DNA of 64,000 bases, taken from contig JAIQEY010000020.1 in the NCBI GenBank assembly GCA_020073565.1, forward strand, positions 1 through 64,000, read 5' to 3'. Origin of the DNA: Terriglobia bacterium. Lineage in GTDB: Bacteria > Acidobacteriota > Terriglobia > Terriglobales > Acidobacteriaceae. Position numbers and translations under genes: made by a program. Positions 8,319 through 17,334 of the stretch are shown piece after piece. A model generated the notes under the pieces. That model was not told where the DNA came from and ran no database searches. It saw nothing but the letters and a program-made list of their open reading frames with translations. Within the stretch, counting starts at the first letter, position 1; each line of letters begins with the position of its first letter.

Positions 8319-8388
8319 GACGGCGGGATTTTGAATCCCGGCATGACCCCGTCGCGTCTGAATTGTCATCCACTAAGGGAGAGTGCGC

Positions 8389-9426
8389 ATGCAATACACC
8401 CGTCTCGGCAATTCCGGCCTGATCGTTTCGCGCATGGCATACGGGGTTATGACGTTCGGCGTCGGTGCCGGCTCCAGCCATCCGATGGCGCATATCTGGA
8501 AGACTCCGCAGGCAGAGGCCGAGGCCCTGGTGGGACGCGCGCTCGACGTGGGGATCAACATCTTTGACACCGCTGATGCCTACACCGAGGGGCAAGCGGA
8601 GATCATGCTGGCGCAGGCATTGGGAGCGCGCCGCAAAGACGTCGTGATTTCGACCAAGGTCGGTTTCCGCACCGGCCCGGGAATGCTGCATACCGGCGGA
8701 TCCTTTCAGCACGTCGTAGGCGCCGCAGAAGCTAGCCTGCGCCGCCTGAAGACCGACTACATCGATCTGCTCTCGATTCATCGTCTAGACCGGCACACTC
8801 CGCTCGAAGAAACCGCCCGCGCGCTCGAAAACCTCGTGCAGCGCGGCCTGGTGCGGTACGTCGGCTATTCCAACTTCAACGCATGGCAGTCGGCGAAACT
8901 GCTCGGCATCCAGCAGCACATGGGATATTCGCCGGTGATCGCCGCCCAGATGTATTACTCCCTGGTCGGCCGCGACCTGGAGCACGAGGTGGTGCCGTTC
9001 TGCAAAGATGCGGGCATTGGAATCGTGGTTTGGAGTCCGCTGGCGGGCGGTTTCCTCAGCGGCCGCTACACGCGCAAGGACCCGACCGGCGGCAAAGGCA
9101 GACTGGAAAAGTTTGATTTTATCCCCTTCGATAAAGAAAAGGGGTACGAGCTGATCGGTCGGATGCAAGCCATGGCGGCCGATCACAAAGCAACCGTGGC
9201 CCAGTTGGCGCTGGCGTGGCTGCTCTCCAAAGAGCACGTCGCCGTCATCATAATCGGCGCGAGCAACGTCAACCAGTTTGACGACAACCTGCATGCGCTA
9301 GAGGTGAATCTGACGCGTGGCGAATTGGACGAACTCGACCAGCTCACCAAGCCAGCGACGGTTTACCCCAACTGGTTCCAGGACAAGACCCAGGACACGG
9401 CCGTAACCAAGGCTTTGGCCAAGTGA
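8389..9426 (+). CDS. Aldo/keto reductase
   Basis: NADPH-dependent oxidoreductase of the AKR superfamily, with a TIM barrel of about 345 residues. Seen in order: a start typical of the family (YTRLGNSGLIVSRMAYG), the catalytic Asp/Tyr region FDTADAYTEG, the Lys in ISTKVG, and the His in SIHRLD. WSPLAGGFLSGRY and IIIGASNVNQ contribute to cofactor binding. It is closest in look to the YghZ/Kv-beta-like group. The substrate is unknown. A GTG lies 6 bases upstream in frame, but ATG 8389 is better placed behind GGGAG. Confidence 0.92.
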   Translation: MQYTRLGNSGLIVSRMAYGVMTFGVGAGSSHPMAHIWKTPQAEAEALVGRALDVGINIFDTADAYTEGQAEIMLAQALGARRKDVVISTKVGFRTGPGMLHTGGSFQHVVGAAEASLRRLKTDYIDLLSIHRLDRHTPLEETARALENLVQRGLVRYVGYSNFNAWQSAKLLGIQQHMGYSPVIAAQMYYSLVGRDLEHEVVPFCKDAGIGIVVWSPLAGGFLSGRYTRKDPTGGKGRLEKFDFIPFDKEKGYELIGRMQAMAADHKATVAQLALAWLLSKEHVAVIIIGASNVNQFDDNLHALEVNLTRGELDELDQLTKPATVYPNWFQDKTQDTAVTKALAK

Positions 9427-9450
9427 TTCGGCGGAGTTCGTTGGTGGACC

Positions 9451-10176
9451 CTAGGCGAGCACTCGCCGGCGCGAGGCCGCAGGCAGCGTTTCGCAAGCCG
9501 TGCGCAGCACCAGCCGTGGCGCGCGCGCACGGATCTTCATCAGGTAAGGCACGGTGCGTTTCGGATCGGCCTTGGCCATTTCCCGCAGCAGCCAGCCGAG
9601 CCCCTTCTGGACCATGTCATCTTGGTCGCCAAGCAGTTGGTTGGAAAGGCGAACGATTTCTGCAAACAGTTTCTTCTGCTCCGGTCGCAGAATCAACGCC
9701 ACACACGCCGCGCGCCGACGCCAGCGGTTCTGCGACTTCGCCCAGCGAGAGACTTCCCGGCAGCGAGTGGGATCGGCATACACCATCGGCGCAAGCAGGT
9801 AATGCGCCAGCGCATCGTGATCCGCCCAACTGCTGACCCGGTCGAGCCAGGATGCGAAGAGCCGGAATTCTTTTTCGCCAAATTGTTTCGTCTGCTTCTC
9901 GAGCAGGAAGACCGCGAATACTTTCTCTTCGAGCATCTTGCCGGCGAAGAGCTTGTCAGCAACCTGGATAAGAAACTCCACACCTTGCTCGCGAACGATG
10001 GCGCGACGGAAGCGCACCGCCACCTTGCGGAGTTCGGCGGTGTACCAGCCGCGCGACTTCACCTCTTCCTTGAAAAACCACTGCACTTCTTCGGAGTGCG
10101 GTGCTGACCCGCCGTCCTTCAGCACTCGCCGTATGTGTGCCGCAATGTAGTTGGGAGTGAGTCTGCGTTTGGGCAT
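9451..10176 (-). CDS. DNA alkylation repair protein, AlkD-like
   Basis: The HEAT-like repeat protein resembles AlkD DNA glycosylases, which release N3- and N7-alkylpurines. The 241 residues are helical throughout, with the family's segments KMLEEKVFAVFLLEK, SWADHDALAHYLLAP and RWRRRAACVAL, and QKGLGWLLRE near the C-terminus. The start MPKRRLTPNYI is chosen over an in-frame start 26 codons earlier, because the extra codons lie in a short hairpin repeat at 10192-10212. The gene stands alone on the minus strand, convergent with the aldo/keto reductase. Confidence 0.85.
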   Translation of the reverse strand: MPKRRLTPNYIAAHIRRVLKDGGSAPHSEEVQWFFKEEVKSRGWYTAELRKVAVRFRRAIVREQGVEFLIQVADKLFAGKMLEEKVFAVFLLEKQTKQFGEKEFRLFASWLDRVSSWADHDALAHYLLAPMVYADPTRCREVSRWAKSQNRWRRRAACVALILRPEQKKLFAEIVRLSNQLLGDQDDMVQKGLGWLLREMAKADPKRTVPYLMKIRARAPRLVLRTACETLPAASRRRVLA

Positions 10177-10191
10177 GATTTGCCTGTGGAG

Positions 10192-10212
10192 GGACGGACA
10201 TCCCGCCCGTCC
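10192..10212. repeat. Short hairpin ggacgg/ccgtcc
   Basis: A six-base stem surrounds a loop of about nine bases, just upstream of the AlkD-like gene start. It has the same form as the other short GC-rich hairpins in the window. Confidence 0.5.
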
Positions 10213-10280
10213 GGTTCGCAACGGCCGGTCATGATAATGCAAGCGCCAAAGCAAATACAGTGATCTGCGGAACGATTTTT

Positions 10281-11681
10281 CTAGGGCGCGGGTACTGAAC
10301 TATCTTTCCTTACCGTTTTGTCGTAGACCCACAGCAGTGCTGCCGTAACCAGGCCAACCGCCGTGACGCTCCACCAAATTCGTGCCGGCTGGTGCGCAAC
10401 CTCTCCAAAGTGGTGAACCAGCGTCCCGCCAAACCAGCCCCCAATGAGCGATCCGATGCCGATCGGCAGAAAAGCAAAGCCCATGTAAGTCCCCTGCTGT
10501 CCCGCAGGCGCCAGCCGCGAAATGTATTCGTAGTAGCGTGGAGACTGAATGATCTCGCCCAGCGCCAGCACAAACAGCGAGAGCACCGCGCCCCAGATCG
10601 TCGGGCGCAGGGCGAGGATCATCCACGAAAGCGAAGTGATGACCGTGCCCAAAATCACGGCCTGGAATGCCGGGATCTTGCGGGTCAGGTAATTCACCGC
10701 CAGCGTGAGGCAGATCACGGTCAGGCCGTCGGTCACCAGAATGATCTCGACGTCGGCGTTCGAGTTGATATACCCGTGAATGTACCCGGGCAGGCTGATG
10801 TATTGCTGCCAGAACACGACCCAGTAGCCCGTGAAGATCACCAGGAACCACATAAACCGGCTGATCCCGGCAAGCACAAGCACCAGCATCCCTGCCCAAA
10901 TCCACCAGGGCACGGCGTATCTGGGATAGATCAACAATCCGATGCGTAGCAACAAAGCGACCAGCAGCACGGGCAAAACCAGCCGGTAATTGCCGACCAC
11001 GACACAGAAATTCCGCGCGACGGTTGCGATCGAAGGCGGCGGCGCGTCCCCTGGCTTGCGCGGTTCCCGGAAGAAGAGCAGCACGACAAAAAACATCGCG
11101 AAGACGCTGATGGCGGCCACGCGGTACACGTTCTCGACGCCCAGATGGCGATGGGCCCAGGAAGCAAAATAAGGCCCGGCGGCGCCGCCGATATTGACCA
11201 TCGTGTAATAGATCGAGTAGCCGATCGAGCGCACATTTTCTTTCGAAGCGCGGGCCGTCGTGCCGACCACGCAAGGTTTCACTAACGAAATCCCGAGCGC
11301 TGGAAGAATCAGAATGACACCCACGAACAACCCCAGCGGCACGGCATTGCGCACCGGCGCCAGCCAGGAAGCGCCGATCGAGCCGATTAGAAAATACGCA
11401 ACGGCGAGAATGAGGTACGCGATCGAGAGCGCGCGGCGGAATCCTAGCCGGTCGGCTGCGGCCCCGCCAAATATAGCCAGAAACCAAACCATGCCGCCGA
11501 AGATACCGGTCAAAGTACCCGTCTGCTCGGTGGAAAAATTCAGTTTCTCCTGCAAGTAGAGTGCAAGCGAAGCAAACGCTCCGTAGTAGGAAAGACGCTC
11601 GAAGATTTCGCTGAGGTTGGCGATCCAGAAGGGCCGTTCAAACCCGGTGCGGATTTCCTGCAAACGTTCGGAAAAGGTCAA
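10281..11681 (-). CDS. MFS transporter, POT/PTR oligopeptide type
   Basis: Integral inner-membrane transporter of 466 residues with about 12-14 hydrophobic helices. The N-terminal ERLSYYGAFASLALYL resembles the proton-dependent oligopeptide transporter signature, and SPRYYEYISRLAPAGQQGTYMG near the C-terminus is also POT-like. The full ExxERFxYY motif is not perfect (EIFERLSYY), and the substrate may not be a peptide. It begins with ATGA overlapping the stop of the upstream small membrane protein gene, so the two are translationally coupled. Confidence 0.8.
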   Translation of the reverse strand: MTFSERLQEIRTGFERPFWIANLSEIFERLSYYGAFASLALYLQEKLNFSTEQTGTLTGIFGGMVWFLAIFGGAAADRLGFRRALSIAYLILAVAYFLIGSIGASWLAPVRNAVPLGLFVGVILILPALGISLVKPCVVGTTARASKENVRSIGYSIYYTMVNIGGAAGPYFASWAHRHLGVENVYRVAAISVFAMFFVVLLFFREPRKPGDAPPPSIATVARNFCVVVGNYRLVLPVLLVALLLRIGLLIYPRYAVPWWIWAGMLVLVLAGISRFMWFLVIFTGYWVVFWQQYISLPGYIHGYINSNADVEIILVTDGLTVICLTLAVNYLTRKIPAFQAVILGTVITSLSWMILALRPTIWGAVLSLFVLALGEIIQSPRYYEYISRLAPAGQQGTYMGFAFLPIGIGSLIGGWFGGTLVHHFGEVAHQPARIWWSVTAVGLVTAALLWVYDKTVRKDSSVPAP

Positions 11682-12049
11682 AGCCCGAACCTCCTAACCC
11701 ACCGCGATAGAACAACAAGTTCTCCGACAACGAACAAGAAGCCGAAAATATGCTTGTTGTAGCGCGCGAGCCACAACGGAAGATAGATATCGAAATTATC
11801 TCCGCGGGCGTGGCTATAACGGGCGGCCAGGTCTGTCAGCGGACAACGTCCGTGATTCAGGCCCAACACGATGCACTCACCAAGGATCAATAGCGTCAGC
11901 CCGAGAGCCCATCGAAACTGCCCGGACCAACCAGCAAAGGGCACTGCCAGGATTGATGCCGCCATGATTGCCCAGATCGCCGTATGCAGCAGTTTAATCT
12001 GCCGCAGCTTCCGTGCTAAGACGTCCGATGATTGGTGGGTAACTGTCAT
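11678..12049 (-). CDS. Small membrane protein, possibly DUF2784-like
   Basis: 123 residues with three or four hydrophobic segments (LLHTAIWAIMAASILAV, ALGLTLLILGECIVLGL, IFGFLFVVGELVVL). The cytoplasmic or periplasmic loop carries GRCPLTDLAARY, similar to the CPLTPLE part of DUF2784 proteins. Assignment to that family is tentative. Its stop overlaps the start of the downstream POT-type transporter by 4 bases, so the two products may work together. Confidence 0.65.
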   Translation of the reverse strand: MTVTHQSSDVLARKLRQIKLLHTAIWAIMAASILAVPFAGWSGQFRWALGLTLLILGECIVLGLNHGRCPLTDLAARYSHARGDNFDIYLPLWLARYNKHIFGFLFVVGELVVLSRWVRRFGL

Positions 12050-12100
12050 CTTCGTGTCGAACGTGCAAGCTGTCGCTTGTGAAAGTGGATTTAGCCGAGG

Positions 12101-12388
12101 TCACATTTCCAGGCGTTTCTTCATCTCCTCGGCCGACAATCCAGCCACGCGAATCACTTTATTCCGGCTGCTCTGGCCGGACGCAATGGTAACGGAAGAC
12201 CGCGGCACATTCAAAAGTTTGGCAAAGAACTCGATGCAGGCCGCGTTGGCCTTGCCGTCCACCGGCGGAGCCGTGAGCGCGACTTTCAGCGCATCGCCTA
12301 CCTCGCCGGTGATGGCGTTCTTCTTGGCGCGGGGATGCACCTTGACCGCGAAGGTGACGCCGGACGGTGTGTCGTGAATGGCGACCAT
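12101..12388 (-). CDS. yggU: YggU family protein (DUF167)
   Basis: Small 95-residue protein of unknown biochemical role, widely conserved. It shows the family's core: VHPRAKKNAI, then LTAPPVDGKANAA, then FFAKLLNVPRSSVTI and the SRNKVIRV end. It is commonly found near yggS, as here, but a lower-GC orphan gene now sits between them (9 bases before this start). Its function in the YggS/YggT neighbourhood is not settled. Confidence 0.93.
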   Translation of the reverse strand: MVAIHDTPSGVTFAVKVHPRAKKNAITGEVGDALKVALTAPPVDGKANAACIEFFAKLLNVPRSSVTIASGQSSRNKVIRVAGLSAEEMKKRLEM

Positions 12389-12397
12389 GGCTGCCTG

Positions 12398-12910
12398 TCA
12401 AAGCATCCGAGAGCGACCAACATCGGGCAGATCAGTCACGAGATCAATCTCTGGAGGCTCATAGGCTGCTACATCAATGAGATGGTTGAGGCAGATCAGC
12501 TTGTAGTGTCGAACGGGACTGAGATGGCCGCCCGTGTCTCTTGCGAGGTGCTCGAGAAAGTGGGATTTGGTGTAGTGGCGGAGCAACCCGCCTGTGTAAA
12601 CCTCATCGTCGTATCCTTGTCCATTGGAGCCGACGAGCTCTTCGGTAACGAGGTAGGCTGCGTAGTGCTTCCAATACAATTTGAATATTTTGCAATTCTC
12701 GGTCGATTCGATAGGATGTGCACCCTTGAGAATCCCAGCCTCCCGCACCGCTGCAGGCAGTGAGCTATCAGCTTCCACATTCCTCGACTGATTCAGAATG
12801 GCCTCTTCCGCGACAAGGACAAGGGAATTATCTCTTGGCTCGGACAGCTCACGTAGATACAAGTATTTGACCTTGTCCAACAATGCGAGACTCTCATTGT
12901 CCTGAAGCAC
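12398..12910 (-). CDS. Orphan protein of unknown function between yggS and yggU
   Basis: I do not recognise this 170-residue protein. It appears soluble, with no signal peptide or membrane segment. It has an acidic helical N-terminus (LLDKVKYLYLRELSE) and a C-terminal region rich in His and Leu (RHYKLICLNHLIDVAAYEPP). The start is GTG 12910, set by an excellent Shine-Dalgarno (taaggaggga). A longer frame exists but would run into yggS. Base composition is visibly more AT-rich than its neighbours, and codon choice differs, which suggests acquisition. It sits 16 bases after yggS and 9 bases before yggU, so it is probably co-transcribed with them. Confidence 0.7.
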   Translation of the reverse strand: MLQDNESLALLDKVKYLYLRELSEPRDNSLVLVAEEAILNQSRNVEADSSLPAAVREAGILKGAHPIESTENCKIFKLYWKHYAAYLVTEELVGSNGQGYDDEVYTGGLLRHYTKSHFLEHLARDTGGHLSPVRHYKLICLNHLIDVAAYEPPEIDLVTDLPDVGRSRML

Positions 12911-12926
12911 CGCTCCCTCCTTAACT

Positions 12927-13631
12927 CTATGGGCGATTTCTCTTCCCAAAGATCGCCGTCCCCACCCGTACGCACGTCGATCCCTCTTCAATCGCAACCT
13001 CGAAATCGTGCGACATGCCCATCGAGAGCACCTCCATTGAGACAGCAGGCAATCGCCGTGCGGCAATTCCATCGCGGATCTCCCGCAACTGCCGGAAGTA
13101 AGCCCGTGCGCCCTTCGGATCTTCGACATAAGGCGGCACAGTCATCAGCCCGCGGATCGTCAGATTCTTCCACTGCGGTGCTCCGATCAGAATCGGCTCC
13201 AACTCCTCCGACCCCGGCGCGATCCCACTCTTAGCTTCCTCACCGCCCACGTTGATCTCAATCAGAACCGGGAACGTTTTGGCCGCCGCCTCTGCCAAGC
13301 TGTTCAATTTATCCGCCAGCCGGACCGAGTCCACCGAATCGACAGCACTAAACAACTCCACCGCCTTCGCGGCCTTGTTCGATTGCAGATGCCCAATCAG
13401 GTGCCACTCGGCGTCCGCCAAATCACGCAAAGCGCCAGCCTTCCCAGCAAACTCCTGCACCCGGTTCTCGCCAAAGACGCGAATGCCAGCGCCATAGGCC
13501 TCGCGAATCAGTTCCGGTGGAAAGGTCTTGCTGACGGCCATCAGCAAGATGTCAGCAGGATTGCGTCCGGCGCGGCGCGCTGCTGTCACGATCCGCTCAC
13601 GGATGCGCGCAATATTTTCAGCGATTGACAC
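12927..13631 (-). CDS. yggS: Pyridoxal phosphate homeostasis protein YggS
   Basis: PLP-binding TIM-barrel protein of 234 residues that buffers cellular pyridoxal phosphate. The PLP Lys is in LLMAVSKTF. Family blocks are GENRVQEF, WHLIGHLQSNKA, IRGLMTVPP and LSMGMSHDFEVAI, ending VRVGTAIFG. It is the first gene of a minus-strand run with the orphan gene and yggU. Confidence 0.95.
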   Translation of the reverse strand: MSIAENIARIRERIVTAARRAGRNPADILLMAVSKTFPPELIREAYGAGIRVFGENRVQEFAGKAGALRDLADAEWHLIGHLQSNKAAKAVELFSAVDSVDSVRLADKLNSLAEAAAKTFPVLIEINVGGEEAKSGIAPGSEELEPILIGAPQWKNLTIRGLMTVPPYVEDPKGARAYFRQLREIRDGIAARRLPAVSMEVLSMGMSHDFEVAIEEGSTCVRVGTAIFGKRNRP

Positions 13632-13642
13632 TGAAGAGATTT

Positions 13643-13668
13643 AACCACAGGGGACACAGGGGAGCATG
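13643..13668. repeat. accacagg-type repeat
   Basis: The run aaccacaggggacacagggg resembles the sequence at 34935-34963 (taaccacagagggcacagag). Similar purine-rich dispersed repeats occur in intergenic DNA of other environmental bacteria, from memory. Function is unknown. Confidence 0.5.
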
Positions 13669-13686
13669 GAGGAATGCAGAACGAAG

Positions 13687-13760
13687 AAGTCAGAATGCAG
13701 AAGTAGACCCTGTCCGAGCAAACGTAGGTTTCACTTCTGCAATCTGACCTCTAACCTCTG
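13687..13760. repeat. Inverted repeat, gcagaagtcag family
   Basis: The arm at 13687-13704 pairs with 13733-13750 at 16 of 18 positions. The right arm, together with the following cctctaacctctgacct, is nearly the same as 2705-2735. It lies between the minus-strand yggS start and the end of the OPT transporter gene. Its right end runs up to the OPT stop codon. Confidence 0.75.
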
Positions 13761-13763
13761 ACC

Positions 13764-15803
13764 TCACATGATCGCCGTCGGCGGCGCCGGGTCCTCCGGG
13801 CGTCCGGCATTGTTGAGCGGCACGTAAATCATCACCAATGCCAGGACGACCAGCACGATAAATCCCGAAATGGTCGCCGGCTGGGCGAAGATCACGGGCA
13901 GCGGCTTGTTGAAGAAGTAGAACGCCGCCACCACCAATCCGAGGATCGCCTCGCCGGCAATCATGCCTGAGGCAGTCAGAATACCCGCATTTTCGACGCG
14001 CGCTTTCTGGGCATCGTTGAAGCCGCGCCGGTCGCGCGCCCGATCCGTCAGCCAGCGAATAACGCCTCCGACGAAGATTGCAAACGTAGTTTCCAGCGGC
14101 AGATACATGCCGACGGCGAACAACATCACACTCTTCACCTCCAGCATGATCATGGCGAAGCCCATGAGCACTCCCACCAGCACCAGCGGCCACGGCATAT
14201 TGTGTCCCACGATGCCCTGGGCCAGAGAAGCCATCAACCCGGCTTGCGGCGCGGACAACTGGGGATCACCGAAACCAATGCCGCCGCGGTTGATATTGCC
14301 TTGATGCAGTACCAGCAGCGGAAAGTAAAGAGCAAGGCTGGCGACCGCGATTCCCAGGAAGTCGCCGATCTGCATTTTGGCAGGCGTTCCGCCCAGGATG
14401 TGACCGACCTTGAGGTCCTGCAGCATTTCGCCGGCGACGGCCGAGGAGACGCACACCACCGCCGCCACTCCCAGCACCGCCGCAATGCCGCTCATCCCGG
14501 ACACTCCGATGGCGACCATCAAAAGAGCGGCAATAATCAGCGTGCAGAGCGTGAGTCCCGAGACAGGATTATTGGAGGAGCCGATCATGCCGACCAGGTT
14601 GCCCGAGACCGCCGCAAAGAAAAATCCAACTACGATCATTACCAGGGCGGCAGTAATGGCCCCGCTCAACACGCCCGAAAAACGGAAGTAGAGCAGGATC
14701 ATGCAAAGAAACGCCACTCCCAGCCCTCCGAAAATAACCTTACCGTTCAGATCGCGCTCCGTGCGATTCGTGGCCGCGTGCGCGGCTGCCGATTTCTTCA
14801 GGTCCGACACGGCGCGCTTCATGCCGATGCCGAGACTCTTGCGCATCCGGAACAGCGTCCAGCCGGCACCGACCAGCATGCCGCCGACCGCGATCGGGCG
14901 GACGATGTTGTACCAGACCACTCCGGCGAGATTGCCTTCTGTTCCGGGCGCAAGATTTGCTTGCAGAGTCGGTCCCAGGAAGTAGATGATCAGCGGAACC
15001 AGCAGGCCCCACGCCACTACGCCTCCCGCAAAGTTCAGAGCCGCCAGGCGCGGGCCGATGATATATCCAACGCCCAGGTACGCGGGACTGATCGCTGGCG
15101 CCTGAAAGGTAGTTACTCCCCCAACGGCGACCACTGGAGCGCTGCTAGTCCGTCCCAACCGCACCACGCTGCTGCCGATCTGCCCGATGTGCACTACGAA
15201 AGCTTTGCTCGCATTGAACAACTGGAAGGCGCCCAGCAAGTAGATCAGGCCGCCGAACCCCATATTTGCGAACAGCAGCTTGGCGGCTCCCGCTCCCTGT
15301 TGTCCTGCTTTATGGATTTCCGACGCGGCCACGGACTCGGGAAAGGGCAGGTCAGGATCTTCCACCATCACGCGGCGAAGAAGGGTCACGAACAAAATGC
15401 CCAGCGATCCGCCCACGGCCATCAGGGCCACGGATTTCCAGTAGGCTTCGTGGAAGCCAAAAGAACTCCAGGCGCCCGAAATCAGAAAGGCCGGGATGGT
15501 GAAGACCGCGCCTGCAGCCACCGACTCCCCGATCGAACCAACAGTTCGGGCAATGTTCTCTTCCAACAGCGAGCCCTTCATCAGCCGCAGCACGGCCATG
15601 CCGATCACGGCTGCCGGGTAGGTGGCGGCAATTGTCATACCGGCGCGGAGGCCTAAATAAGCGTTCGCCGCGCCCAGAATCACAGTCATGACCAGACCGA
15701 TCAGCACCGCCCGGAAAGTGAACTCCTTCATCTCCATCGTTTCCGGAACGTAGGGCCGGTGTTTCCGGACAGTTCCCGTGGAATTCACCGCAGAAGTACC
15801 CAT
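13764..15803 (-). CDS. OPT family oligopeptide transporter
   Basis: Inner-membrane transporter of 679 residues, with some 14-16 hydrophobic segments. It opens with a cytoplasmic PYVPETMEMKEFTFRA, then GLRAGMTIAATYPAAVIGMA, which is typical of bacterial OPT proteins. Later blocks GFGGLIYLLGAF and GSSNNPVSGLTLCTLI also match. Bacterial OPTs import oligopeptides or metal chelates; which one cannot be told from sequence. It stands alone, with 282 gene-free bases upstream. Confidence 0.9.
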   Translation of the reverse strand: MGTSAVNSTGTVRKHRPYVPETMEMKEFTFRAVLIGLVMTVILGAANAYLGLRAGMTIAATYPAAVIGMAVLRLMKGSLLEENIARTVGSIGESVAAGAVFTIPAFLISGAWSSFGFHEAYWKSVALMAVGGSLGILFVTLLRRVMVEDPDLPFPESVAASEIHKAGQQGAGAAKLLFANMGFGGLIYLLGAFQLFNASKAFVVHIGQIGSSVVRLGRTSSAPVVAVGGVTTFQAPAISPAYLGVGYIIGPRLAALNFAGGVVAWGLLVPLIIYFLGPTLQANLAPGTEGNLAGVVWYNIVRPIAVGGMLVGAGWTLFRMRKSLGIGMKRAVSDLKKSAAAHAATNRTERDLNGKVIFGGLGVAFLCMILLYFRFSGVLSGAITAALVMIVVGFFFAAVSGNLVGMIGSSNNPVSGLTLCTLIIAALLMVAIGVSGMSGIAAVLGVAAVVCVSSAVAGEMLQDLKVGHILGGTPAKMQIGDFLGIAVASLALYFPLLVLHQGNINRGGIGFGDPQLSAPQAGLMASLAQGIVGHNMPWPLVLVGVLMGFAMIMLEVKSVMLFAVGMYLPLETTFAIFVGGVIRWLTDRARDRRGFNDAQKARVENAGILTASGMIAGEAILGLVVAAFYFFNKPLPVIFAQPATISGFIVLVVLALVMIYVPLNNAGRPEDPAPPTAIM

Positions 15804-15916
15804 AGAGTCCTCGTGGAAAACTGGAATTTCATTGCCGCATCACAGTAGCAGAACCGGCGCACCTTAGCATGTCAAAAGCCTGTTTTACAAGTGCGCCTGC
15901 CTCGTAGGCTTGTGTA

Positions 15917-15938
15917 GGGCGGACACTCCTGTCCGCCC
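15917..15938. repeat. Short perfect hairpin gggcggac/gtccgccc
   Basis: An 8-bp perfect stem surrounds the loop actcct, in the 282-bp divergent spacer between the OPT transporter and the zinc-ribbon gene. There is no T-run. Confidence 0.6.
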
Positions 15939-16085
15939 CCACCGCCCGCGGTGAGTCGTCGCGGAAGGGACCGTACGGCTCGGTGCGTGATGGTTAAGTC
16001 CTTCCCCATCAGGAGTGGGAGTGTGCCATTTCATTCTCCACGCCCAAGGTCTACAATAAAGACTCTGGCCGCGGGAGGTGTTGCT

Positions 16086-16361
16086 GTGGCTCCTCTTGCT
16101 CCACCGTCGTGGGGACGGTTCTTTCAGGAATTTCACTGCCGGGACTGCGGCGGACAGAAAGCCTACCGCTCTCGCCCGCGTGGTTTCTTTGAAAAGCGTG
16201 TCCTTCCTCTGCTCATGCTGCAACCGGTTCGCTGCGAGCATTGCTTTCATCGCCTCTACGTTTTCCGCACTGTTCCGGCACTTGAGCGCGTTGGACTTCC
16301 TGGGAAGCTGCCGCTAAGGGGGCCATCTTCCGACTCTGCGCCTGGCCACCGCGTTGCATAA
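16086..16361 (+). CDS. Small zinc-ribbon protein
   Basis: Two CxxC pairs, CRDCGG and CEHC, about 35 residues apart, make a likely zinc ribbon. Between them lies a basic and hydrophobic stretch (RSRPRGFFEKRVLPLLML). Proteins with this CRDCGG...GFFE...PVRCxHCFHR pattern appear in acidobacterial genomes, from memory, without known function. The start GTG 16086 is chosen for its strong Shine-Dalgarno (gcgggaggt, 7 bases upstream). The frame could extend upstream to 15951, but that part looks non-coding. It precedes comF by 63 bases. Confidence 0.7.
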   Translation: MAPLAPPSWGRFFQEFHCRDCGGQKAYRSRPRGFFEKRVLPLLMLQPVRCEHCFHRLYVFRTVPALERVGLPGKLPLRGPSSDSAPGHRVA

Positions 16362-16424
16362 ATTTCCTCGCCCCGTCTATACTTGCACTAAGTATCCCGG
16401 GCGGCAGCCCCACTGCTCGCCGGG

Positions 16425-17330
16425 TTGCGGGAGGTCGTCTTCAGCAGTACTGGGTTTCGAATACGGGCTGCCCAGGGCCAAGCAGCGGACCATCGGTTCG
16501 CCCGCTGGGCAGAGCGCGTTGCTGCCAGTGTCTTTTTTACGCTTTTTCCCGCCGACTGCCGTCTCTGTGGTTCCCCTCTGATTCGCGTTTCCCGCCTTCC
16601 CGTGTGTCAAGACTGCCTGAGCGCTCTCCATCCCCTCAAAGGATCGTTCTGCGCCGTTTGCGGAGAAGCTCTGCTCTCGCCCGTCTTCGCCGACCGCCCC
16701 GACGCCCTCTGCGGACTCTGCCAGCGCGCCCATCCTCCGTTCGAACGGGCGGTCGCCTACGGAAGCTACGACGGCGGTCTGCGCGACCTCATCCACCTGC
16801 TCAAGTATCAGCAGGTTCGTCCTGCTGCTCCAGTGCTCGGCCGTATGGTGGCCAACACTTTCAGCGGACTGGAAGCGTCGCTGCCGGAAGGAACCATTCA
16901 GGTCGTGCCGGTTCCGCTGCATCCAAGTAAGCAGGCCCAGCGCGGGTTCAACCAGGCGGAACTGATCGCGCGCGCCGTGCTCCAGCAGTTTGTTCGCCCG
17001 GAACGGTTCCAGCTTCGCACCGGAGTGCTGGTGCGCCAGCGCGAGACCGGATCGCAGATTGGACTGACTCGCCACCAGCGCCGCGAGAATCTGCGTGGCG
17101 CGTTCGCCGTGCTCAATCCAACGCAGATCGCGGGCCGCGACGTCCTGCTGGTGGACGACGTCGTCACCACCGGCAGCACCGCGTCCGAGTGTGCCCGCGT
17201 CCTGCGTCGCGCCGGAGCCGCCCGAGTCTGGGTAGTCACCGTCGCCCGCACGTTGAAGACGTTGGAAGAGTTCGCAATACGGGACGATTCTTGGAAGAAA
17301 GAGAGTACGGAGAACAAGGTCGTAGCGTGA
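16425..17330 (+). CDS. comF: ComF family phosphoribosyltransferase-like protein
   Basis: ComF-like proteins link a Cys4 zinc finger to a type I phosphoribosyltransferase domain and function in DNA uptake or recombination in some bacteria. Cys pairs CRLC, CQDC, CAVC and CGLC lie in residues about 45-105. The PRPP loop [13 protein letters not shown] is at about 240. [10 protein letters not shown] and [11 protein letters not shown] are family blocks. The start is uncertain: TTG 16425 is used because no ATG or GTG lies before the zinc finger in this frame. Confidence 0.88.
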   Translation: MREVVFSSTGFRIRAAQGQAADHRFARWAERVAASVFFTLFPADCRLCGSPLIRVSRLPVCQDCLSALHPLKGSFCAVCGEALLSPVFADRPDALCGLCQRAHPPFERAVAYGSYDGGLRDLIHLLKYQQVRPAAPVLGRMVANTFSGLEASLPEGTIQVVPVPLHPSKQAQRGFNQAELIARAVLQQFVRPERFQLRTGVLVRQRETGSQIGLTRHQRRENLRGAFAVLNPTQIAGRDVLLVDDVVTTGSTASECARVLRRAGAARVWVVTVARTLKTLEEFAIRDDSWKKESTENKVVA

Positions 17331-17334
17331 TGGC

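Noticed and set aside
14202..15656. 484-codon open frame on the plus strand
   Set aside because: It lies opposite the OPT transporter gene, is rich in His, Gln and Arg as expected for antisense of GC-rich coding DNA, and has no recognisable domain.
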